Under the pieces are notes generated by a model. The model had not been told where the DNA came from, made no database searches, and saw only the letters and a program-made list of their open reading frames with translations. A stretch of DNA of 64,000 nt, from contig CAJQQE010000015.1 of assembly GCA_905480395.1 (NCBI GenBank), positions 1 through 64,000 of the forward strand, in the 5' to 3' direction. Below, one piece after another: positions 19,878-29,034 of the stretch. The stretch is from an uncultured Phycisphaerales bacterium. Lineage in GTDB: Bacteria > Planctomycetota > Phycisphaerae > Phycisphaerales > SM1A02. The position numbers were made by a program, and so were the translations under genes. Each line of letters starts with the position of its first letter. Positions within the stretch are counted from its first letter, which is position 1.

Positions 19878-20114
19878 GCGTTCCGTCCAGGATGGACCCG
19901 TGATTGGCGGGCCAATTCCGGGTGTGCGGTCATCTCCGATAAGAACCGCTCCTTAGCATCGATCTGAGATCGAGATCCCGCGCGATCCCGACGTTCGTGA
20001 CGCCGAGGTGAATACTCCCGTCAAGACTCCTTGCTTTCCGGTCGATCGTTTCTCCTGCGTCGGGTCTTCGCCGTTTCGGTGGAGCCCTTTGCGGCAGGGA
20101 GGTCTGATCGCGTC

Positions 20115-20900
20115 ATGGACAAAGCGAGTCTTATCGGGATCATCTTAGGGGTCGTCGTTCTCGTGGGAACGGTGATGCTCGTGCTCAGTCACGGCGGGAA
20201 CATCATGATGTTCTGGTCGTTGAAGGGCGCGATCATGGTCTTCGGCGGCACGATCAGCGTGTTGTTCATGGCCATGCCGATGGAGAAGCTGAAGCAGGTA
20301 CCCGGCTATATCAAGGCGTTCATGAGGGAGCCTGCGGTCTCCAACGCCGAGACGGTGACCTTGATGGCCACCCTCAGCGATAAGGCACGTCGAGATGGCA
20401 TCCTTTCGCTGGAAAGCGAGATCGAGAACGTCAAAGATCCCTTCCTCGCCCAAGGCTTGAAGATGGCGGTCGATGGCACCGACGAAGCGATCGTCGAGAC
20501 GACACTTCGACTCGAGGTCATGGCGATTCAAGAGCGACATAAGGCCGGGAAAAAATTCTTCGACCTCATCAAGTTGTACGGGCCGGGCTACGGACTCGCG
20601 GCCACCTTGATCGGTCAAATTGGAATGTTCGGTTCGCTCGGCGGCAGCATCGAAGAACTCGGTGGCATGCTCGCGGTCGCGGTGACGGCGACGATGTACG
20701 GAACCGTGCTCGCGAATGCGATTGCCGGCCCGATCGGCGACAAGTTGTCGCTCCGCTCCGGCGAGGAAATTCTCGCCAAGGAGATGATGCTGCAGGGAAT
20801 CATGAGCATCCAGGCCGGTGATAACCCCAGAACCACTACTGAGAAGATGCTCGCCTTCGTTCCCCAGTCGGGACGGAGCGGTCTCAAGTTTGCGGCCTGA
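20115..20900 (+). CDS. motA: Flagellar motor stator protein MotA
   Basis: The 261-aa membrane protein has four hydrophobic segments: residues about 5-22 and 30-50, and a pair around PGYGLAATLIGQIGMFG and LAVAVTATMYGTVLANAI. A cytoplasmic loop with charged residues lies between the two pairs. Together with MotB it forms the ion channel that drives flagellar rotation. The C-terminal part (SGEEILAKEMMLQGIMSIQAGDNP) is characteristic of the MotA family. motB follows 18 bases downstream. GGGAGG lies about 12 nt before the ATG. No other flagellar gene is in the window. Confidence 0.95.
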   Translation: MDKASLIGIILGVVVLVGTVMLVLSHGGNIMMFWSLKGAIMVFGGTISVLFMAMPMEKLKQVPGYIKAFMREPAVSNAETVTLMATLSDKARRDGILSLESEIENVKDPFLAQGLKMAVDGTDEAIVETTLRLEVMAIQERHKAGKKFFDLIKLYGPGYGLAATLIGQIGMFGSLGGSIEELGGMLAVAVTATMYGTVLANAIAGPIGDKLSLRSGEEILAKEMMLQGIMSIQAGDNPRTTTEKMLAFVPQSGRSGLKFAA

Positions 20901-20918
20901 TCCGACGCCAGGGAGATC

Positions 20919-21689
20919 ATGATGTCGGGTAATCAGGCAAATCATCGAGGTGGGTACGGCATCGGACACGGTGGCGGAGGCCACGACGAGGAAGAGGGCG
21001 GCGCCCCCGAGTGGCTCATCTCTTTCGCCGACATGGTGATGCTCCTTATGGGCTTCTTCGTGATTCTCTTTGCCCTAAATGTACAACCCAAAGGCGGCAA
21101 CCCCGGCGGCGGCGGTGCCGAGTCCGATGGCGCGGCGATGGAAGTTCAAGAGATTGATCCGGAACTCATCGAGGCGGTCCGGCGAGCATTCCACAATCCG
21201 CTCAACCCAGATGACCCCCGGGACGCCCGCGTTCTGCAGGCGATTCGTGAGCGAGGTGCGGGCGACGCCAGCACCAAGGGCGTTCGTGGTCGTGAGCAGG
21301 ATGTCCGATCTCCGCGTGATATCGATTACTTCGGAGAGGGGACGGACGTTCCCTTCGCCTTCAAGTCGTTGTCGATCACCCCGCAGTCTGCATCGATCAT
21401 CACCGACTTCGCGCAATCGCAGGCCGGTCGTCGAAACGTGATTGAGGTCCGTGGGCATGCATCAGAACCCGAAGCCTTCAATCGCCCCCAGGAGGGACGC
21501 GAGATCGCGTGGGCACGGGCGGAAGTCGTGGTCAAGCGGCTCGAAGCCGCGGGCATCCCGACGGCACGCATCCGAGTCCAGATCAGCGGCACGAGCGAAC
21601 CGCGTCGAGACCATCTCGGCCTGAATACGCGGCCAAGCGAAGACGCCAGAGTCGAACTTCTGGTTCGCCGCGATGCCGCGCTTCCCTGA
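20919..21689 (+). CDS. motB: Flagellar motor stator protein MotB (OmpA-domain)
   Basis: The 256-aa protein has a Gly/His-rich cytoplasmic N-terminus and one membrane helix with the ion-carrying Asp38 in SFADMVMLLMGFF. A periplasmic linker leads to a C-terminal OmpA-like peptidoglycan-binding domain (VIEVRGHASEP, then SEPRRDHLGLNTRPSEDARVE). Asp38 matches the essential channel Asp of MotB. GGGAG lies 5-6 nt before the first ATG. It is in one operon with motA. Confidence 0.93.
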   Translation: MMSGNQANHRGGYGIGHGGGGHDEEEGGAPEWLISFADMVMLLMGFFVILFALNVQPKGGNPGGGGAESDGAAMEVQEIDPELIEAVRRAFHNPLNPDDPRDARVLQAIRERGAGDASTKGVRGREQDVRSPRDIDYFGEGTDVPFAFKSLSITPQSASIITDFAQSQAGRRNVIEVRGHASEPEAFNRPQEGREIAWARAEVVVKRLEAAGIPTARIRVQISGTSEPRRDHLGLNTRPSEDARVELLVRRDAALP

Positions 21690-21848
21690 TTCTGACTTAC
21701 CAGCCTTGATTCAATCCTCATCACCCGTATGACGGGCGGATTTCTCGCAGGGTTCTCGGGCTTTCGACTGGTCCAGGCCCGGGTGGGGGATAGAGTTGGG
21801 AGGCGTTGCTCGAACTCGGGCGACCACACTCAACCACGGGATCGATCC

Positions 21849-23393
21849 ATGAAGATCAGTACCTTTCACGCCCTCGCGATGATCCCCTCGGTTCTGGCGA
21901 TCGTCAGCGGAGGTGCTGCGGACATTTTTTCGGAGATCGGATACGACGCACTGGTTGCAAGACTTGGGTCGGAAGTTCCTTCCGGCGTTGGCGTGGGTGT
22001 GGTGCAGGTCGAGATTCCTGATCCCGGTTACTCGCCGCATCAAGGCAATGGACAGTTTTCTGGAATCAACTTTATCGAGCGAAGTGGGGCGACTGAGCCA
22101 AGCCTCCATGCGTCGAAAGTCGGTTTTAAGTTCTACGGGAATGAAGAGAGCGTCGCGTCAGGTATTTCGACGGTTAATCTCTATGACGTCAATGACTTCA
22201 TCGGTTCGGGCTATCTGAGGCTCGGCTCAAGCAGCCTGCCGGACAATCCGCCCGGTGGCGCGAAGATCTTCAATCACAGTTGGATCGGCACCTTGGGAAG
22301 TTCATCCGACGTGTTGGCGCTTCGCCGCGCTGACTACGCCGCGAACACCTTTGGGACCATCTGGATCATGGGCGTCAACAACGGCGCGGGGAGTGACTCC
22401 TTTGCGTTGATGGCCGGGATGCACCACGGGATCTCGGTTGGGCTGAGCAACGGCGATCATGATGCCTCCGACACCGGACCCGGCACCGAGATTCAGGGCC
22501 GCATGAAGCCGGAGATCGTCGCCCCCGGTGACTTCACGAGCTTCGCGACTCCGGTGGTGTCGGCCTGCGCCGCGCTGCTTTACGAGACCGCGAGGACCAC
22601 GCCCGAGCTTGATGGCAACAGCGTTGCGGATCTCCCTCAGGTTCTCAAGGCGGTACTGCTGGCCGGTGCGGCCCGCGATGATGATTGGACGAACAACCCT
22701 TCGACTTCCCGAGCCGATCGCGGCACCACGGCTCGTCCGATCGACGAGATCTACGGGGCCGGGGTCGTGGAGATTGATCGGGCCCACCGGATTTATACCG
22801 GCCTTGAGCAATCCGGCGAGTCATCGCTGCCGGAGAACCCGACCATGGCCGGCCCGGGTTGGGACTTCGAATTGATGTCGAATGGAGAGTCGCTCTGGCA
22901 TCGATTCTCGATCTCGGAGCCGGCGGACGAAATCGGGATTTTCGCCACCTGGAACCGAGTCATCGCGAACAATTTTGGCTCGGCGACCCATCCTGATCTG
23001 GACCTCGAACTTTTTCGGATTGAGAACGGCTCGGCGGTATCGCTGGTGGGCGCCAACGCGAGCGTCTTCGCGGCCGGCAATGTGCGGAGTGACAGCGGCG
23101 TGGACAGCGTCGAGCTAATCCATGTTCGTGGACTCGCGGCGGGTGAATATGCTGTCCGGCTGAGTCGGATCGACGGAAACTCCGTCTCGACCAGGGCGGC
23201 GGTCGCCTGGTGGATTCCGGAGGCGGCGGCCTTCGTTCCGGCGGACCTGAACCACGACGGTCTGGTAAATGGTGCCGACTTTGGCATTCTTCTCTCGCTT
23301 TGGGGGACGACCGACCCGGAAGCCGACCTTGATGGCAATGGCACGGTCGGTGGAAGTGACATCGGTGCGATGCTGGCAGCGTGGACCGGCTGA
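21849..23393 (+). CDS. Secreted subtilisin-like (S8) domain protein with two dockerin-type repeats
   Basis: The 514-aa product has a signal peptide and an S8-type domain: a His in LHASKVG (H87) and the Ser block TSFATPVVSACAALL (S231). At the place of the first catalytic Asp, the strand VGVVQVEI carries Gln53 and Glu55 instead of the usual DTG, so the triad looks incomplete. A beta-rich domain follows, then two calcium-binding repeats, PADLNHDGLVNGADFGILL and ADLDGNGTVGGSDIGAMLA. This architecture suggests an exported, perhaps non-proteolytic, binding protein. The ATG at 21849 is preferred because the signal peptide follows directly. Confidence 0.75.
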   Translation: MKISTFHALAMIPSVLAIVSGGAADIFSEIGYDALVARLGSEVPSGVGVGVVQVEIPDPGYSPHQGNGQFSGINFIERSGATEPSLHASKVGFKFYGNEESVASGISTVNLYDVNDFIGSGYLRLGSSSLPDNPPGGAKIFNHSWIGTLGSSSDVLALRRADYAANTFGTIWIMGVNNGAGSDSFALMAGMHHGISVGLSNGDHDASDTGPGTEIQGRMKPEIVAPGDFTSFATPVVSACAALLYETARTTPELDGNSVADLPQVLKAVLLAGAARDDDWTNNPSTSRADRGTTARPIDEIYGAGVVEIDRAHRIYTGLEQSGESSLPENPTMAGPGWDFELMSNGESLWHRFSISEPADEIGIFATWNRVIANNFGSATHPDLDLELFRIENGSAVSLVGANASVFAAGNVRSDSGVDSVELIHVRGLAAGEYAVRLSRIDGNSVSTRAAVAWWIPEAAAFVPADLNHDGLVNGADFGILLSLWGTTDPEADLDGNGTVGGSDIGAMLAAWTG

Positions 23394-23477
23394 CGGCGGG
23401 CCTGGCCCGGTTCCCAGACCGACGTTGAATTCGGTCGGTCGGATTCAGGTCCTCAATCGGGGTAGACTCTCCGCCGG

Positions 23478-25274
23478 ATGCGGAACTCCTCGCTCGGAAA
23501 ATATCTGACGATGTACGGCATCATGGCGCTCCTTGGCGTCGTGTTGATCTATCCGATCTGGCTCACGGTTCGTGGTGGCTTCATGTCCGTCGACGGCGGA
23601 TACACGCTGTACCACGTTCTTGACGTCTTTCGAGACGAGAATCTCCGATGGGGGCTGTTCAATGCCCTGACCATCGCCACGGTGACGACGTTTCTCTCGA
23701 TCTTGATCTCGATGCCACTGGCCATGGTGGCCGCCCGCCACGAGTTTCCCGGGAAGACGCTGTTCGGGGCGCTGGTTCTGATCCCGCTGATTCTTCCGCC
23801 CTTCGTGGGGGCCATTGGCGTCCGACATCTGCTCGGTCGCTCGGGATCACTCAATGCGCTGCTCTCGGATCTTGGTCTGATCGAGGCCCCGCTGGACCTA
23901 TTGGGCGATGGCGGCCTCTTCGGTGTCATTTTGGTGGAGGCGTTGCACCTCTATCCAATCATCTATCTCAATCTCTTGGCGGCCTTGGCGAACCTCGACC
24001 CCGCGCTGGACGAGGCGGCCCGCGATTCGGGGGCTGGCGCCTGGACGCGATTCCGAAGAATCACCTTGCCACTGGTGCGGCCCGGGTTGTTTGCTGGTTG
24101 CACCATCACCTTCATCTGGAGCTTCACCGAGCTGGGCACGCCCCTGATGTTCGAGTTCCGGCAGGTCACCCCAGTTCAGATCTTTGACGGCCTCAAACAA
24201 ATGGAGACCAGCGCGGAACCGTTCGCGCTGACCGTGGTGATGTTGTCCACGGCGACCCTCTTTTATGTCCTTGGTCGAGTCCTTCCTGGCGTCAAGGGCG
24301 TTGCCTCGAGTGCCAAGGCATCCCGAGGCGACTCCTCGGTCCGGCTTGGCCCGGTGGCGGGGATTCTGGCGGCACTGCTCTTCGGAACCGTGATCGGGAT
24401 CGCATCGATGCCGCACGTTGGGGTGATCCTCGCGAGTTTGTCCGTGGAAGGGCAGTGGTACCAGTCGATCCTGCCGCGAGCGTTCACCCTGCACAATTAC
24501 AGCGAAGCCCTTTCGCATCCTCTGGCGATCGGATCGATTCGGATCAGCCTTTTCTTGGCCGGGATCGCGGTGGTCCTGGATCTGGTGGTCGGGGTGATCG
24601 CCGCCCGGCTGATCGTGCGAACCAAGATCCGTGGTCGGGCGATTCTCGACGCGCTTTGCATGCTTCCGCTGGCGGTGCCGGGGCTGGTGATGGCGTTTGG
24701 ATATGTGGCCATGACCCTCGAATGGCCGTTTCAGGGGCCGATGCCCAGTTGGCTCGCCTTCGTGGTCTCGCCGGTACTTCCACAAGGCACCTTTGCGAGC
24801 CTCAACGACGGACCGCTCGGCTGGGCCGCCAACGTGCTCGGTGCCGATCCCAATCCGATTCCGATCTTGATCGTCGCCTATGCCGTTCGCCGCCTGCCCT
24901 ACGTGGTCCGTTCGACGGTCGCGGGACTGGAGCAGACTCCGGTCGATCTCGAAGAGGCAGCTCATGGGCTCGGCGCTGGCAAGATGACGGTCCTTCGCCG
25001 GATTGTGCTTCCGCTGGTGGCGGCCAATCTGGTTGCAGGCGCCCTTCTGGCCTTCAGTTTCTCGATGTTGGAGGTCAGCGACAGCTTGATCCTGGCCCAG
25101 CGAGAAGCCGATTACCCGATTACCAAGGCCATTTACGTGCTGTTCGAGCGACTTGGCGACGGCCCCGGCATTGCATCGGCGATGGGAACCTGGGCGATGC
25201 TCCTCCTGGCATGCACCTTGGCAGGTGCGAGTCTGCTCCTGGGCAAGAAACTTGGGGCGGTATTCAGGGCTTGA
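23478..25274 (+). CDS. ABC transporter permease, FbpB type (two fused permease domains)
   Basis: The 598-aa membrane protein contains two copies of the binding-protein-dependent permease domain. Each has an EAA loop that docks the ATPase: EAARDSGAGAWTRFRRITLP near residue 178 and EEAAHGLGAGKMTVLRRIVLP near 494. The fused two-domain layout is typical of ferric-iron (FbpB/SfuB) and related transporters, where one chain replaces a permease dimer. Neither an ATPase nor a binding protein gene is adjacent, so partners must be encoded elsewhere. The first ATG (23478) starts the first membrane helix and no ribosome binding site is obvious. Confidence 0.85.
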   Translation: MRNSSLGKYLTMYGIMALLGVVLIYPIWLTVRGGFMSVDGGYTLYHVLDVFRDENLRWGLFNALTIATVTTFLSILISMPLAMVAARHEFPGKTLFGALVLIPLILPPFVGAIGVRHLLGRSGSLNALLSDLGLIEAPLDLLGDGGLFGVILVEALHLYPIIYLNLLAALANLDPALDEAARDSGAGAWTRFRRITLPLVRPGLFAGCTITFIWSFTELGTPLMFEFRQVTPVQIFDGLKQMETSAEPFALTVVMLSTATLFYVLGRVLPGVKGVASSAKASRGDSSVRLGPVAGILAALLFGTVIGIASMPHVGVILASLSVEGQWYQSILPRAFTLHNYSEALSHPLAIGSIRISLFLAGIAVVLDLVVGVIAARLIVRTKIRGRAILDALCMLPLAVPGLVMAFGYVAMTLEWPFQGPMPSWLAFVVSPVLPQGTFASLNDGPLGWAANVLGADPNPIPILIVAYAVRRLPYVVRSTVAGLEQTPVDLEEAAHGLGAGKMTVLRRIVLPLVAANLVAGALLAFSFSMLEVSDSLILAQREADYPITKAIYVLFERLGDGPGIASAMGTWAMLLLACTLAGASLLLGKKLGAVFRA

Positions 25275-25497
25275 TGGCAGTGAATTGGCCTTGATCGGGG
25301 CTTTGGTCGGGAGATCCGGTGGTGCCAAGCTGGTCTCGGGAGGCTACTTTCGAGGTTCCCATCGATTCCTTGGCTACTTCATCACCGAAACCGGCCCGGA
25401 AGTCGAGCCGGATCCGCCCGGGGTTCTATACTAATCGTCTCTCTTGAAACCCTCTCCGGGGCCGCATTTGCGACCTCGTCCTTTTCGGGCCCGATCC

Positions 25498-26787
25498 ATG
25501 CCCTATACGATGAAGCCTGACGAGGTCTACGGCCTCGATATCGAGAACACCGATTACCTCAAGGACCATGTGAACGCCCCCGACCGGTGGGTGTTGAACT
25601 TCGGTCCGCAGCACCCGGCGACTCACACCACGCTTCGGCTGGTGCTTGAGCTCGACGGTGAACGAGTGGCCCGTTGCACACCGCACATCGGCTACCTCCA
25701 CTCCGGGTTCGAAAAGCTCGGCGAGCATCACGACTACAACCAGTACGTCTGCACCGTGAGCCGGATGAACTATGTCTCGCCGATCGGCAACGACATTGCG
25801 TGGCACACGATCTGCGAGCAGCTCTTCGACATCGACGTCACGCCACGATGCAAGGTCGTCCGCACGATCATGGCCGAGCTCGCTCGAATCCAAGATCACC
25901 TGCTTTCAATCGGCGCCGCCGCGTTGGACCTTGGTGCGTTCACTGGATTCCTCTACGGGTTCAACGAACGAGAGTTCATTTACGACATCGTTGAGTATCT
26001 CTCGGGTCAACGGTTTCACCCGGACTGGACCCGACTTGGTGGTGCGTGGCGGGACATCGACGACGACGAAGTCTTCAAGAGGATGATCAAGGATTTCATT
26101 CACAATCGTCTTCCCAAGGCACAGAAGGATCTGGAGTCCTGTCTGAACCGGAATCGAATTTTCGTGGACCGGCTCAAAGGAGTTGGCACGATCAGTCGTG
26201 AGGATGCGATCGCGTGGAGTCTCTCCGGTCCAGTGGGGCGGGCGAGTGGCATCACCCGCGACATCCGCAAATCCGAGCCATACCTCTGCTACGCCGACAA
26301 TTGGGACGGCGAGGGCGCCGAGGCCGTCAAGTTCAATGTTCCGATCTCGACCGACGGCGATTCGCTTTCGCGATACCTCGTCCGACTCGAAGAGCTTCAT
26401 CAGTCGGTGGGGATCATTGAACAGCTCATCGACAAGATTCCGAGTGGACCGATCGACACGCTCTCTGATTCCAAGCTCAGCATTCCGGAGAAGGGTGAGG
26501 TCTACGGTTCGATCGAAGGCACGATTCAGCTCTTCGAACTTCTCATGCACAACCGCGGAATCGATGCCCCGGTTGGCGAGCTTTACGGCGCGGTCGAGAG
26601 CCCCAATGGCGAACTCGGCTACTACATCGTGGCCAACGGGACCAAGTACCCGACCCGCGTTCGGACGCGGCCGCCATCGTTCGTCAACTATTCGGTGTTC
26701 CCCAAGCTGATCGAAGGCCATCTGGTCAGCGATGTGGTCGCCGTGCTCGGTTCTCTCAATATTATTGCGGCCGAACTCGACCGCTGA
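25498..26787 (+). CDS. nuoD: NADH-quinone oxidoreductase subunit D
   Basis: The 429-aa protein is the 49-kDa subunit of complex I, which lines the quinone site in the peripheral arm. It shows NFGPQHPATHTTLRLVLELDG, the TPHIGYLHSGFEKLGE block and an internal SGPVGRASGITRDIRKSEPY, all highly conserved in NuoD. It ends in LGSLNIIAAELDR with the C-terminal Asp-Arg usual for the family. The ATG at 25498 or 25510 may be used. TATACT at 25427-25432 could be a -10 element, but no -35 is evident. It is the first gene of a nuoD-nuoE-unknown-nuoF group that lacks nuoA, B and C. Confidence 0.95.
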   Translation: MPYTMKPDEVYGLDIENTDYLKDHVNAPDRWVLNFGPQHPATHTTLRLVLELDGERVARCTPHIGYLHSGFEKLGEHHDYNQYVCTVSRMNYVSPIGNDIAWHTICEQLFDIDVTPRCKVVRTIMAELARIQDHLLSIGAAALDLGAFTGFLYGFNEREFIYDIVEYLSGQRFHPDWTRLGGAWRDIDDDEVFKRMIKDFIHNRLPKAQKDLESCLNRNRIFVDRLKGVGTISREDAIAWSLSGPVGRASGITRDIRKSEPYLCYADNWDGEGAEAVKFNVPISTDGDSLSRYLVRLEELHQSVGIIEQLIDKIPSGPIDTLSDSKLSIPEKGEVYGSIEGTIQLFELLMHNRGIDAPVGELYGAVESPNGELGYYIVANGTKYPTRVRTRPPSFVNYSVFPKLIEGHLVSDVVAVLGSLNIIAAELDR

Positions 26788-26802
26788 TCATTTTATTCCT
26801 TC

Positions 26803-26820
26803 GCCGGACCACCATCCGGC
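26803..26820 (+). other. Small hairpin between nuoD and nuoE
   Basis: GCCGGA (26803-26808) pairs with TCCGGC (26815-26820) around CCACCA in the 50-base gap. Without a T-run it is more likely an mRNA stability or processing element than a terminator. Confidence 0.35.
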
Positions 26821-26837
26821 CAACGTGAGACCACACG

Positions 26838-27386
26838 ATGTCCTGGAAGGTCGTCGATTCCGGAAACGCCGAGATCGCTCGTCGAGCGGAGCCTTGGTGC
26901 ACCGAGGCCATGAAGGCTCGTTGGGCTGCGGACACGCTGCCGCGCTACGAGACCAAACATGGCGCCCTGATGCCCATCCTGCACGATGTGCAGCACGAGT
27001 ATCGCCACGTCTCGTATCAGGCGATGATCGAGATTGCGGCATTCCTTGAGCTCCCGCCGGCGGAAGTGCTCGACACCGTCAGTTTCTACGAGGAGTACAC
27101 GACGGAGCCGGTTGGAAAGTGCGTGATCGGCATCTGTCAATCGATCGCCTGCGAGGTCTGCGGCCATCAGAAGTTGCTCGATCACGTTCGCGATGAACTG
27201 GGAATCGAGCCCCACGAGACCACCGAGGACGGGATCTTCACGCTCCTCGCGATGGAATGCCTCGGTTCCTGTGACACCGCCCCGGTGGCCCTCTTCAACG
27301 AGACGCTCCACGAAGGTCTCGACATCACGACCATTGATCGTCTGATCGCCGAGGCGCGTCAGGCGAATGATTCTGCGGAGCATTGA
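26838..27386 (+). CDS. nuoE: NADH-quinone oxidoreductase subunit E
   Basis: The 182-aa protein is the 24-kDa, thioredoxin-fold subunit that holds the [2Fe-2S] cluster N1a. The four cysteine ligands are visible as CQSIAC in the first pair and CLGSC in MECLGSCDTAP. YRHVSYQAMIEIAAFLELPP is the usual N-terminal helical region. It works with NuoF in the NADH-oxidising module. Length is normal for NuoE. Confidence 0.95.
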   Translation: MSWKVVDSGNAEIARRAEPWCTEAMKARWAADTLPRYETKHGALMPILHDVQHEYRHVSYQAMIEIAAFLELPPAEVLDTVSFYEEYTTEPVGKCVIGICQSIACEVCGHQKLLDHVRDELGIEPHETTEDGIFTLLAMECLGSCDTAPVALFNETLHEGLDITTIDRLIAEARQANDSAEH

Positions 27387-27393
27387 CGACCCG

Positions 27394-27621
27394 ATGACCG
27401 ATTCCGATTCGAAATCGATCATGCGTTCGCTCGGCGAGTTTGTCGGGCACGTCGTCAAGGGGATCAAGACCGATCCGACGGCACCGCAGGTCAAGGAAGT
27501 CGGTCGATCCGTCGAGACGGAGGATCGCGGCGACGTGGTTCTTCGGCGGACTACCATCGAAGAAGTCGAGCTCCGGAAGCCGCCGCAACCCGGCAATGGC
27601 GAGACACCCCCGAGCCCCTGA
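27394..27621 (+). CDS. Small unknown protein between nuoE and nuoF
   Basis: A 75-aa frame starts at ATG 27394, seven bases after the nuoE stop, with GGAG about 13 nt upstream. An in-frame ATG at 27367 would overlap nuoE. The product is charged and soluble, with LGEFVGHVVKGIKTDP followed by EVGRSVETEDRGDVVLRRTTIEEVEL and a Pro-rich end. I recognise no domain. Its clean fit between two complex I genes suggests it is real and expressed with them. Confidence 0.65.
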   Translation: MTDSDSKSIMRSLGEFVGHVVKGIKTDPTAPQVKEVGRSVETEDRGDVVLRRTTIEEVELRKPPQPGNGETPPSP

Positions 27622-27683
27622 ATCCACGCGTTTGAATACGAATCTGCAGTCGACACCCGAACCGCACGCAAGGCCCCATCAAG

Positions 27684-29027
27684 ATGCCCATGAACGAGCC
27701 AGTCCTCACGAAACGAATCCCGTCCGCACCCTGGGGTGATCCCAAAGATCGTCGAACCATCGACATCGGTGAATACGTCCGCACGGGCGGCTATCAGAGC
27801 CTTGAGAAGGCATTGGCCAGCAAGCCCGGAGAGATTGTTGATGAGGTCAAAGCGGCCGTTCTCCGAGGGCGTGGCGGTGCCGGATTCCCCGCAGGATTGA
27901 AGTGGTCTTTTCTGCCCGATCCCGACGGTGGTCGCCGGTATCTGGCGATCAACTGCGACGAAGCCGAACCCGGGACGTTTAAGGATCGTCTGCTCTGCGA
28001 CTTTGATCCGCATCTCGTACTCGAAGGTATTGCCATTGCCTGTTACGCCTGTCAGCTAGACACGGCGTACTTCTTCATTCGCGGCGAATATCACCATCAA
28101 GCCAAAGTCATGCAGCGGGCGATCGAAGAAGCCTATGCCCATGGCATTTTCGGTCAGCAAGGACTGCTCAAGGGCAAGTCCGACTTCAAGGTCGAGTGCT
28201 ATCTCCATCGTGGCGCTGGTGCGTACATCTGCGGTGAGGAGACTGGACTGCTCGAAGCCGTCGAAGGCAAGCGGGGTTGGCCTCGAATCAAGCCTCCGTT
28301 CCCCGCGGTGAAGGGGCTCTTCGGACGTCCGACCATCGTGAACAACGTCGAGACGCTGGCCGCCGTGGTGCCGATCATCGAGCACGGCGTGGAATGGTGG
28401 AAGGGTCACGGTTGTGAGAGCGCCACTGGCGGGCCGCCGAGCTACGGAACCAAGTTGATGGGCGTCTCAGGTCATGTTGAACGGCCGGGAGTCTATGAAT
28501 GCGACTTGGGAATTCCGCTCCGAGAGCTCGTCGAAACCCACTGTGGTGGGATGCGAAAGGGCAAGAAGTTCAAAGGCGCCATCGCGGGCGGGGTCTCGAT
28601 GGGCGTGCTCGGTCCGGATCAGTTTGATGCACCGATGGACTTTGACATTGGTCGGTTTGACGTGCTTGGATTGGGAACCGCCTGCCCGACGATCTTCGAC
28701 GAAGACACCGACATGGTCGCGGTGGCGAGGAACATCTCCCGTTTCTTTAAGAACGAATCCTGCGGCCAATGCACACCATGCCGGGAGGGTTCAGGGTGGA
28801 TCCTCAAGCTTCTCATGCGGATCGAACGGGGAGCCGGCACGACGAAGGATCTGGATCTCCTGCTCGAAGTCGCGGGTTCTATGGGCCTGACTCCTGGCAC
28901 CACCATCTGCGGCCTCGCAGACGGAAACAACTGGGCCGTTCGAACCATCGTCAACAAGTATCGTGGCGAGTTTGAAGCAAGAGTGAAGCCACAGTTCATT
29001 CCGGTCACCATCACCGCAGGAGGTTGA
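27684..29027 (+). CDS. nuoF: NADH-quinone oxidoreductase subunit F
   Basis: The 447-aa protein is the 51-kDa subunit that binds NADH, FMN and the [4Fe-4S] cluster N3. It has the NADH/FMN loop GRGGAGFPAGLKW, NCDEAEPGTFKDR, CGEETGLLEAVEGKRGWP and VNNVETLA. Cluster ligands are in ESCGQCTPCREG near residue 360 and a fourth Cys in TTICGLADG. Usual family length. ybeY follows after 7 bases, probably in the same transcript. nuoG is not adjacent. Confidence 0.96.
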   Translation: MPMNEPVLTKRIPSAPWGDPKDRRTIDIGEYVRTGGYQSLEKALASKPGEIVDEVKAAVLRGRGGAGFPAGLKWSFLPDPDGGRRYLAINCDEAEPGTFKDRLLCDFDPHLVLEGIAIACYACQLDTAYFFIRGEYHHQAKVMQRAIEEAYAHGIFGQQGLLKGKSDFKVECYLHRGAGAYICGEETGLLEAVEGKRGWPRIKPPFPAVKGLFGRPTIVNNVETLAAVVPIIEHGVEWWKGHGCESATGGPPSYGTKLMGVSGHVERPGVYECDLGIPLRELVETHCGGMRKGKKFKGAIAGGVSMGVLGPDQFDAPMDFDIGRFDVLGLGTACPTIFDEDTDMVAVARNISRFFKNESCGQCTPCREGSGWILKLLMRIERGAGTTKDLDLLLEVAGSMGLTPGTTICGLADGNNWAVRTIVNKYRGEFEARVKPQFIPVTITAGG

Positions 29028-29034
29028 TGAACAC

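Noticed and set aside
19935-19942. TCCGATAA upstream of motA, resembling a flagellar sigma-28 -10 element
   Set aside because: The -35 position holds no TAAA and the distance to motA is about 170 bases, so support is too weak.
23898-25328. A 476-codon open frame antisense to the FbpB-type permease
   Set aside because: Highly charged, repetitive sequence without a fold pattern; the plus-strand gene has EAA loops and membrane helices.
26793-28013. A 406-codon open frame antisense to nuoE and nuoF
   Set aside because: It overlaps two well-supported complex I genes and has no recognisable domain.
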